Source: Streptomyces specialis
GTDB lineage: Bacteria; Actinomycetota; Actinomycetes; Streptomycetales; Streptomycetaceae
Direction: 5' to 3'
Assembly (NCBI RefSeq): GCF_001493375.1
Contig: NZ_LN929894.1
Location: 300,513 to 364,512, forward strand
DNA length: 64,000 bases
Shown: positions 57,718 to 64,000 of the stretch, one piece after another
How positions within the stretch are numbered: position 1 is the first letter of the stretch
Layout: each line of letters opens with the position of its first letter
Made by a program: the position numbers and the translations under genes
The notes under the pieces: model-generated
Databases searched by the model: none
Told to the model about the DNA's origin: nothing
The model's input: only the letters and a program-made list of their open reading frames with translations

Positions 57718-58920
57718 ATGAAGACGATCGACGACCTCCAGGTCGCCGGGCAGCGGGTCTTCGTCCGCGCCGACCTCAACGTTCCGCTCGCGGACGGGAC
57801 CATCACCGACGACGGCCGCATCCGCGCCGCCGTCCCGACCATCGCCAAGCTCGCCGGCGCGGGCGCGAAGGTGATCGTCGCCTCGCACCTGGGCCGCCCC
57901 AAGGGCGCGCCCGACCCGCAGTTCTCCCTCGCCCCCGTCGCCGCGCGACTGGGCGAACTGCTGGGCACGAGCGTGGCGTTCGCCCACGACACCATCGGTG
58001 ACAGCGCCCGCGACACCGTCGCCGGCCTCGCCGACGGCGGCGTGGCCCTGCTGGAGAACCTCCGGTTCAACGCGGGGGAGACCAGCAAGGACGACGCCGA
58101 GCGCGGCGCGTTCGCGGATCAGCTCGCCGGGCTGGCCGACCTCTACGTGGGCGACGGCTTCGGCGCGGTGCACCGCAAGCACGCCTCGGTCTACGACCTG
58201 CCCGCCCGCCTCCCGCACGCGGCCGGTGGCCTGATCGCCACCGAGGTCGGCGTGCTGCGGAAGCTGACCGACGACGTCAGCCGGCCCTACGCCGTCGTCC
58301 TCGGCGGCGCCAAGGTCTCCGACAAGCTCGGCGTGATCGACCACCTGCTGGAGAAGGCCGACCGCATCCTCATCGGCGGCGGCATGGCGTACACCTTCCT
58401 CAAGGCCCAGGGCCTGGAGGTGGGCGACTCGCTGCTCCAGGAGGACCAGGTCCCGGCCGTCCAGGAGTACCTGCGGCGCGCGGCGGAGCGCGGCGTGGAG
58501 TTCGTGCTCCCGGTGGACGTCGTGGCCGCCAAGGACTTCCCGGACCTGAGGACGAAGGCCCCCGCCGACCCGGTGGTGCTCGCCGCCGACGCCATCCCGG
58601 CGGGCCTCCAGGGCCTCGACATCGGCCCGGCGACCCGCGAGCTGTACGCGGCGAAGCTGGCCGACGCGGCCACCGTCTTCTGGAACGGCCCGATGGGCGT
58701 CTTCGAGCACCCGGACTTCGCCGAGGGCACCAGTGCCGTGGCGCGGGCGCTGCTCGACAGCCCGGCGTTCACCGTGGTGGGCGGCGGCGACTCCGCCGCC
58801 GCGGTGCGCATCCTCGGCTTCGACGAGAACGCTTTCGGCCACATCTCGACCGGCGGCGGGGCGAGCCTCGAATACCTCGAGGGCAAGACGCTCCCCGGCC
58901 TCGCTGCATTGGAGGACTGA
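57718..58920 (+). CDS. pgk: phosphoglycerate kinase
   Basis: 400-residue kinase that makes ATP from 1,3-bisphosphoglycerate. The substrate site reads [15 protein letters not shown] with [28 protein letters not shown] and the nucleotide site [10 protein letters not shown] and [15 protein letters not shown] follow, ending [23 protein letters not shown] 57718. tpiA starts 5 bases after its stop, so the two are coupled. Confidence 0.97.
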   Translation: MKTIDDLQVAGQRVFVRADLNVPLADGTITDDGRIRAAVPTIAKLAGAGAKVIVASHLGRPKGAPDPQFSLAPVAARLGELLGTSVAFAHDTIGDSARDTVAGLADGGVALLENLRFNAGETSKDDAERGAFADQLAGLADLYVGDGFGAVHRKHASVYDLPARLPHAAGGLIATEVGVLRKLTDDVSRPYAVVLGGAKVSDKLGVIDHLLEKADRILIGGGMAYTFLKAQGLEVGDSLLQEDQVPAVQEYLRRAAERGVEFVLPVDVVAAKDFPDLRTKAPADPVVLAADAIPAGLQGLDIGPATRELYAAKLADAATVFWNGPMGVFEHPDFAEGTSAVARALLDSPAFTVVGGGDSAAAVRILGFDENAFGHISTGGGASLEYLEGKTLPGLAALED

Positions 58921-58925
58921 CGACC

Positions 58926-59702
58926 ATGGCGTCGCGCACCCCGCTCATGGCGGGCAACTGGAAGATGAACCTCAACCACCTCGAGGCCATCGCCCACGTC
59001 CAGAAGCTGGCCTTCGGGCTGTCGGACAAGGACTTCGACGAGGTCGAGGTCGCCGTGCTGCCGCCGTTCACCGATCTGCGGTCCGTGCAGACCCTGGTGG
59101 ACGGCGACAAGCTGAAGATCAAGTACGGCGCCCAGGACATCTCGGCGCAGGACTCCGGCGCGTACACCGGTGAGATCTCCGGGCCGATGCTCGCCAAGCT
59201 CAACTGCACCTACGCGGTGGTGGGTCACTCGGAGCGCCGGCAGTACCACGGCGAGAACGAGGAGATCTGCAACGCCAAGGTCAAGGCGGCCTACCGGCAC
59301 GGGCTCACCCCGATCCTGTGCATCGGCGAGCCGCTGGAGGTTCGCCGGGCGGGCACCCACGTCGCGCACACCCTCGCCCAGCTCGACGGCGGCCTCGCGG
59401 ACATCCCGGCCGAGCAGGCCGCCACCGTCGTCATCGCCTACGAGCCCGTCTGGGCCATCGGCACGGGCGAGGTCGCCACCCCGGAGAACGCGCAGGAGGT
59501 CTGCGCGGCGATCCGGGCGCGGCTGGCGGAGCTGTACGACGGGGCGCTGGCCGACAAGGTCCGCATCCAGTACGGCGGCTCGGTCAAGTCCGGGAACGTG
59601 GCGGCGATCATGGCCCAGCCCGACGTGGACGGCGCCCTGGTGGGCGGCGCGTCGCTGGACGCCGAGGAGTTCGTCAAGATCGTGCGGTTCCGCGATCAGT
59701 AA
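58926..59702 (+). CDS. tpiA: triosephosphate isomerase
   Basis: 258-residue TIM-barrel isomerase interconverting dihydroxyacetone phosphate and glyceraldehyde 3-phosphate. It shows [13 protein letters not shown] (catalytic lysine), [13 protein letters not shown] (catalytic histidine) and [22 protein letters not shown] (catalytic glutamate and loop 6), followed by the phosphate-binding [14 protein letters not shown] 58926. Confidence 0.97.
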   Translation: MASRTPLMAGNWKMNLNHLEAIAHVQKLAFGLSDKDFDEVEVAVLPPFTDLRSVQTLVDGDKLKIKYGAQDISAQDSGAYTGEISGPMLAKLNCTYAVVGHSERRQYHGENEEICNAKVKAAYRHGLTPILCIGEPLEVRRAGTHVAHTLAQLDGGLADIPAEQAATVVIAYEPVWAIGTGEVATPENAQEVCAAIRARLAELYDGALADKVRIQYGGSVKSGNVAAIMAQPDVDGALVGGASLDAEEFVKIVRFRDQ

Positions 59703-59742
59703 TCCGTGACGGCGCGGTCCGCCGCGCTCGCTGTACCCTGTC

Positions 59743-59771
59743 GGGGGCCGGACCGTACGTGTCCGGCCCCC
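59743..59771 (+). terminator. terminator after tpiA
   Basis: GGGGGCCGGAC-cgtacgt-GTCCGGCCCCC is a perfect 11-bp stem, 40 bases after the tpiA stop. secG follows 37 bases later, so some read-through or a promoter within the stem region is possible. Confidence 0.8.
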
Positions 59772-59808
59772 GGTCCACCGTTCGTCCGTCGAGAGAGTTG
59801 GTCCAGTC

Positions 59809-60039
59809 GTGGAAACGGCGTTCCAGATCGCCCTGATCGTCTTCAGCTTCCTGTTGGGACTGCTCGTGCTGATGCACAAGGGCAAGGGCGGCGGCCTTTC
59901 CGACATGTTCGGCGGCGGCATGCAGTCCTCGGTCGGCGGTTCGTCCGTCGCCGAGCGGAACCTGGACCGGATCACCGTGGTCGTGGGCCTCATCTGGTTC
60001 TCGATCGTGGTGGTACTCGGTCTTCTCATGAAGTCCTAA
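59809..60039 (+). CDS. secG: preprotein translocase subunit SecG
   Basis: 76-residue SecG, the small stimulatory subunit of the SecYEG channel. Two TM helices (FQIALIVFSFLLGLLVLMH and TVVVGLIWFSIVVVLGLLM) flank the conserved cytoplasmic loop KGKGGGLSDMFGGGMQSS. The GTG start has GAGAGAG upstream. Its position after tpiA is conserved in actinobacteria. Confidence 0.95.
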   Translation: METAFQIALIVFSFLLGLLVLMHKGKGGGLSDMFGGGMQSSVGGSSVAERNLDRITVVVGLIWFSIVVVLGLLMKS

Positions 60040-60122
60040 GTCAGTAACTCGTAGCACTGGACGTGCGTTGTGCCTTGCATAGACTGAGGACTTCGCAGGA
60101 CGTCAGGCAGGGAGTAACGACC

Positions 60123-60458
60123 GTGGCAGGTGGCAACGCGATCCGGGGCAGCCGGGTCGGGGCGGGGCCCATGGGTGAGGCCGAACGCGGGGAGTCGGCG
60201 CCTCGGCTGAGGGTCTCCTTCTGGTGCGCGAACGGGCACGAGACGCAGCCCAGCTTCGCCAGCGACGCGCAGATCCCGGACACCTGGGACTGTCCGCGCT
60301 GCGGCTTCCCGGCGGGCACGGAGCGCGACGCCCCACCCGCTCCGCCCCGCACCGAGCCGTACAAGACGCATCTCGCGTACGTCCGCGAGCGCCGCAGCGA
60401 CGCCGATGGCGAGGCCATCCTGGCCGAAGCCCTGGCCAAGCTCCGCGGCGAAATCTGA
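60123..60458 (+). CDS. rbpA: RNA polymerase-binding protein RbpA
   Basis: 111-residue actinobacteria-specific RNA polymerase-binding protein that helps the principal sigma factor open promoters. Zinc core: FWCANGHETQPSF and WDCPRCGFPAG, giving Cys/His/Cys/Cys ligands. The basic linker (EPYKTHLAYVRERRS) and sigma-interacting C-terminal helix (DGEAILAEALAKLRG) follow. GTG 60123 with AGGGAG upstream. TAGACT (60080-60085) with a weak TGGACG 16 bases before it is a possible promoter. Confidence 0.97.
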   Translation: MAGGNAIRGSRVGAGPMGEAERGESAPRLRVSFWCANGHETQPSFASDAQIPDTWDCPRCGFPAGTERDAPPAPPRTEPYKTHLAYVRERRSDADGEAILAEALAKLRGEI

Positions 60459-60471
60459 GACAAAACCCCCC

Positions 60472-60509
60472 GTGCCCGGCCCCCGCTCCCCGAGCGGTCG
60501 GCCGGGCAC
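60472..60509 (+). terminator. terminator after rbpA
   Basis: GTGCCCGGC (60472-60480) pairs perfectly with GCCGGGCAC (60501-60509), with an inner CGCT/AGCG pair. It closes the secG-rbpA region. Confidence 0.75.
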
Positions 60510-60662
60510 CGGTGCTTTCCGGCTACTTTTTCCGCCGCCGCACTCCATACGCCTGCGTATGCCCGTTTTGGTGGTGTGGACGGGTGTGCGAGCGGTCTCT
60601 ACGGTTCCTCTGGATCTGCGTGCTCCACGTGAAGCGCGTGTGGGTGCGGGGGAGGGGCTGGG

Positions 60663-63600
60663 ATGGGAGCAGGAACGCGTGGCTCGCTGCTGCGTGGCGG
60701 GTTGGGGCTCGCTCTGGTGGTGGGTCTGCTGGGCGCGGCGCAGCCCGCGCACGGCGCGGACCAGGCCGGCGGCATCCCGGCACGCAGCACCGAGGAGCCC
60801 GCCGAGCCCGCCGCGCCCGGCGCCGAGGCCGGTACCGGGGCCGCGACGGAGGACGAGGCGCTGGCGGAGGCCGCGCGGACCGGCGAGCCCGTCGAGGTGC
60901 TGTCGCTGCGCGGCGAGAGCAGCGATGTCCACGCCACCCCGGACGGCACGCTGGAGGCCCGGGAGTACCTGCGCCCGGTCCGCGCCCGCGTGGACGGCGT
61001 GTGGCAGGACATCGACACCGACCTCGCCCCGGCCGGCGGCGGGATGGTCGCCCCGGCGGTGACCACCGTCGACCTGGCGTTCTCCGGCGGCGGTGACGAG
61101 CAGCCGATGGCCCGGATGACGCGCGCGGGCCGGACCCTGGAACTCCACTGGCCCGGCACTCTGCCCGCGCCGCGCCTGGACGGATCGCTCGCGGTCTACG
61201 AGAACGTGCTCCCCGATGTCGACCTCCAGATGGGCGCCGAGGCCGACGGCTTCACCCAACTCCTGGTCGTCCACACTCCCGAGGCCGCCGCCGACCCCGG
61301 ACTGGCCGAGCTCTCACTGCGGTTGGAAGCGGACGGCATGACCGTCCAGATCGCCGCCGACGGCGGCCTGGAGGCTGTCGACGACGGCGCCGGCACGGCG
61401 GTGTTCGAGGCGCCGGCCCCGCTGATGTGGGACTCCAGCACCGGCGAGGAGACCGCCGCCCGCTCGGCGGCGGCGACCGAAGCCGCGACGACCGCGACCA
61501 CGACCACCGCGACGACGACGGACGAGCAGGTCGGTGAACCGGGAGCGGGCGAGTCGGCGCGGCAGGGCCGCGTGGACGTCGAGGTGACGGACGACCACCT
61601 CGTCCTCACCCCCGACGAGGAGATCCTCCACGGCGAGGAGACCACGTACCCCGTCTACATCGACCCGCAGTGGTACAGCCCCCGGGCGTCCGCCTGGACC
61701 ATGGCCTCGCGGTACTGGCACGACTCCCCGCAGTGGCTGTTCAACGGTGAGAACAACGCGGGTATGGGTTACTGCGGCTGGGACGGCTGCATGCCCAAGG
61801 ACCTGAAGCGGCTGTTCTACCGCGTCCCCACCTCGCGTTTCGCGGACACCGACATCCGGTCCGCCGAATTCGTGGTGCCCGCCGTGCATTCCGCCTCCTG
61901 CACCGCCCGGGAGGTGCAGCTCTGGCGCACCCGGGGCATCAACTCCGGCACCACCTGGGACAGCCAGAACGCGTCCGGCTTCTGGGTCGACCACCTGGAC
62001 ACCCGGTCGTTCGCCTACGGCTGGGACGGCTGCGCCGCCAGAGACGCCGAGTTCGACGTCACGTCCGCCGTCCAGCAGGCCGCCGACGGCCGCTGGTCGA
62101 CGCTGACCTTCGGCATGCGGGCCACCAGCGAGGACGATCCGCTGACCTGGAAGCGCTTCTCCGACAACGCCCACCTGCGCGTGGAGTACAACCGTCCGCC
62201 CGGCCAGATCAGGACCTCGCAGCTCAGCATGGAGTACGGCGGCACGTGCAAGCCGCCTTCCAGCCCGGCGATGGTCGCCACCCGCGGCAAGCTCTACGCC
62301 GTCAACGTCACCGACCCGGACGGCGATCGGGTGAGCGTGGAGTTCGCCGCGCGCTGGGACACCGGCGACGGCCAGGGCAACATCATCCGCTGGTCCACGA
62401 CGACCACCGCCAAGGCGTCCGGGTCCACCTTCTCGGCGACGCTGCCCTCGACCATCCCGCAGAACCGCCGCATCGAGTGGGCGGCCCGCGCGTACGACGG
62501 CGCGCAGTACGGGGCGTGGTCCTCCACCGGCGCACCCGAGCGCTGCGCCTTCGTCTACGACACCACCAAGCCCAGGGCCCCGGCGGTGACATCGCCGCAG
62601 TACCCGGAGCCCGACACGGCCGACCCCGACGACCCCTGGTACGACGGCGTCGGCAAGTACGGCAGCTTCACGTTCGACGCGGCGGAGACAGACGTCGTCC
62701 GTTACGAGTACCGCGTCATGGCACCGACCGGTACGACGACGCCCACCACGTCCGTGACCACCAGCGGCGGCGGCGCCAGGACCGTGCAGGTCCTGCCGGA
62801 GACCGCGGGCGTCAACCGCATCGTCGTCCGGTCCTTCGACGGCGCAGGCAACGGCTCGGAGGAGCGCACCTACCTGTTCGCGGTGCGCGCCGGGGAGCCC
62901 GAGCGGATGGTGTGGGACCTCGACGAGGAGAGCGGGGCGACGGCGGTGACCGGCCAGGGCGAGCCATGGGACGCCGCCCTGTCCGGGGACGTGACGGCCG
63001 GTGCGGCCGGGGTGCGGGGCGAGGCGCTGGAGTTCGCCGGGCAGAACGGCTACGCCTCGACGGTGACGCCCGTCCTGGACACGTCCAAGAGCTTCTCCGT
63101 CTCGCTGTGGGCCCGCCTCCCGGAGACCGGGCTGACGCGTGAGGGGACCGCCGTCGCCGCGAGCGGGATGAACACCTGGGCGTTCCGCGTCACCGCCCAC
63201 CCCACGGACGGCTGGGTGTTCTACCGTTCCAGCGGGGATACTGCTCCGACCACCACCGGCTGGTTCGCGAGGCAGGACACGCCACCCGTGCTGGGCCAAT
63301 GGACTCATGTGGTCGCGGTCTTCAACAACGTCACGCAGCAACTGCTCCTCTACGTCGACGGCCAGCTCGCCGACTCCTCGCCGGTCAGTGGCGGTCCCTG
63401 GGAGGCGCGAGGCGCCACGACGCTGGGCGCGACGCTGGGCAGCACGAATCCGGGCGCCTTCTTCAACGGCCGACTGGACGAGGTGCAGTTCTACGACTAC
63501 GGCCTCAGCGCCGCGCAGGTCACCCAGCTCCACGCCCACCAGCCCATCACGCAGACCAGCCGCCCGGCCAAGACGATCTGGTCCCTGGACGAGCCCGCCG

Positions 63601-64000
63601 ACGCGGTATCCGTCGTGGGCCACAGCCAGCCGACCGAGGCCCAGGTGCACGGTGCCGCGCAGACGGGCGAGGCGGGGTTGCGGGGCCGCGCGGTCTCGTT
63701 CGACGGCTCGACCGGCCACGCGGCGACCACCCAGCCGGTGCTCGACACCTACCAGTCCTTCACCGTTTCGCTGTGGGCGAGGCTGCCGGCCGACAAGGAG
63801 AACCGCGTCATGGTGGCGGCGGACCAACTGGGCCTCCAGCAGCACGGCTTCGCGCTCTACCACCGGGCGGACGGCCTGGGGTGGTCGTTCCTGCGCTCCA
63901 CCGCCGACACCGCGGACGCCTCCCACGTGCGCGTCAACCAGAATCCTTGTTCCGCCACCACACCCAACTGTCCGGCGGCGGGCCTGGGGACCTGGACCCA
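60663..64000 (+). CDS. large secreted LamG-domain protein (5' part)
   Basis: 1112 visible codons, still open at the window's right end. Signal peptide about 1-32 (LLRGGLGLALVVGLLGAAQPAHGAD). Residues about 60-330 are a beta-rich region with a Thr-rich linker (TATTTTATTTDEQ). About 335-520 resembles a DNRLRE-type domain (RLFYRVPTSRFADTDIRSAEFVV, with paired CGWDGC motifs). Two LamG jellyroll domains follow, starting near 770 (SFSVSLWARLPE...FNGRLDEVQFYDYGLSAAQV) and 985 (SFTVSLWARLPA). In Streptomyces such proteins often continue into RHS/YD repeats with a C-terminal toxin, which cannot be checked here. ATG 60663 follows GGGGGAGGGG. Confidence 0.88.
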   Translation, partial: MGAGTRGSLLRGGLGLALVVGLLGAAQPAHGADQAGGIPARSTEEPAEPAAPGAEAGTGAATEDEALAEAARTGEPVEVLSLRGESSDVHATPDGTLEAREYLRPVRARVDGVWQDIDTDLAPAGGGMVAPAVTTVDLAFSGGGDEQPMARMTRAGRTLELHWPGTLPAPRLDGSLAVYENVLPDVDLQMGAEADGFTQLLVVHTPEAAADPGLAELSLRLEADGMTVQIAADGGLEAVDDGAGTAVFEAPAPLMWDSSTGEETAARSAAATEAATTATTTTATTTDEQVGEPGAGESARQGRVDVEVTDDHLVLTPDEEILHGEETTYPVYIDPQWYSPRASAWTMASRYWHDSPQWLFNGENNAGMGYCGWDGCMPKDLKRLFYRVPTSRFADTDIRSAEFVVPAVHSASCTAREVQLWRTRGINSGTTWDSQNASGFWVDHLDTRSFAYGWDGCAARDAEFDVTSAVQQAADGRWSTLTFGMRATSEDDPLTWKRFSDNAHLRVEYNRPPGQIRTSQLSMEYGGTCKPPSSPAMVATRGKLYAVNVTDPDGDRVSVEFAARWDTGDGQGNIIRWSTTTTAKASGSTFSATLPSTIPQNRRIEWAARAYDGAQYGAWSSTGAPERCAFVYDTTKPRAPAVTSPQYPEPDTADPDDPWYDGVGKYGSFTFDAAETDVVRYEYRVMAPTGTTTPTTSVTTSGGGARTVQVLPETAGVNRIVVRSFDGAGNGSEERTYLFAVRAGEPERMVWDLDEESGATAVTGQGEPWDAALSGDVTAGAAGVRGEALEFAGQNGYASTVTPVLDTSKSFSVSLWARLPETGLTREGTAVAASGMNTWAFRVTAHPTDGWVFYRSSGDTAPTTTGWFARQDTPPVLGQWTHVVAVFNNVTQQLLLYVDGQLADSSPVSGGPWEARGATTLGATLGSTNPGAFFNGRLDEVQFYDYGLSAAQVTQLHAHQPITQTSRPAKTIWSLDEPADAVSVVGHSQPTEAQVHGAAQTGEAGLRGRAVSFDGSTGHAATTQPVLDTYQSFTVSLWARLPADKENRVMVAADQLGLQQHGFALYHRADGLGWSFLRSTADTADASHVRVNQNPCSATTPNCPAAGLGTWT

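Overview
The window is very GC-rich, with GTG/TTG starts, four-base ATGA/GTGA overlaps and actinobacterial markers (WhiA, RbpA, an ANTAR-type PdtaR regulator, the RapZ-CofD-like-WhiA trio). It is chromosomal DNA of a Streptomyces or close relative. From memory, the order pyk - pdtaR - branched-chain amino acid ABC operon - polA - rpsA - coaE - ogt/glpQ/uvrB - uvrA - uvrC - rapZ/cofD-like/whiA - gap-pgk-tpiA-secG - rbpA matches the conserved Streptomyces core. This is core chromosome with small accessory patches, not a mobile element.

Layout. 1-2418: 3' end of a carbohydrate ABC importer (binding protein, two permeases). 2469-4949: a caspase-like/TPR effector and an EACC1-type partner, a predicted conflict module, with a relic of a second EACC1 gene upstream. 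5070-10945: chorismate mutase, aminopeptidase N, an NAD(P)-binding protein with divergent HxlR regulator, pyruvate kinase and tRNA-Leu(CAA). 11039-17272: pdtaR and livKHMGF. 17274-26415: thioesterase, polA, a lytic-transglycosylase-like secreted protein, rpsA with a structured leader, a PAC2 protein and a CoaE-RraA-like fusion. 26464-40119: accessory patch with a P450, a small HGxVIQA-motif protein, an ArAE exporter, decayed DUF5954 genes, VOC, kinase-like, MpaB-type oxygenase with TetR, PemK-like, DnaQ-like exonuclease, PIG-L deacetylase, M23 peptidase, Ogt and a glycerophosphodiesterase. 40275-53392: uvrB, terD-like, a large secreted phosphoesterase, uvrA, a mycothiol-type enzyme, an MBL hydrolase, a tandem repeat and uvrC. 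53488-60458: rapZ, cofD-like, whiA, gap, pgk, tpiA, secG, rbpA. 60663-end: start of a large secreted LamG protein.

Much of the apparent novelty is assembly artefact. Four sites carry recognisable though error-laden Illumina Nextera/P5/P7 adapter (6584-6677, 21654-21723, 31439-31505, 32440-32510). One of these runs into a 42-base poly-G. Two further junctions are poly-C plus a fold-back inverted repeat (35896-36091) and a second fold-back (38719-38852). They break pepN, the transglycosylase-like gene and a kinase-like gene. They also indicate that two blocks, about 32511-35895 and 36010-38718, are in swapped order: an MpaB-type oxygenase, Ogt and probably a DnaQ-like exonuclease are each split so that one exchange rejoins them. 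Read gene neighbourhoods between 31.4 and 38.8 kb with that in mind.

The observations most likely to be biological are the caspase/EACC1 module with its upstream relic, the in-frame CoaE-RraA-like fusion, a 9-bp stem in the rpsA leader that would mask the ribosome-binding site, the structured leader of the M23 peptidase gene, and the 89-91 bp tandem repeat before uvrC. All calls come from reading the sequence; no database search was run.
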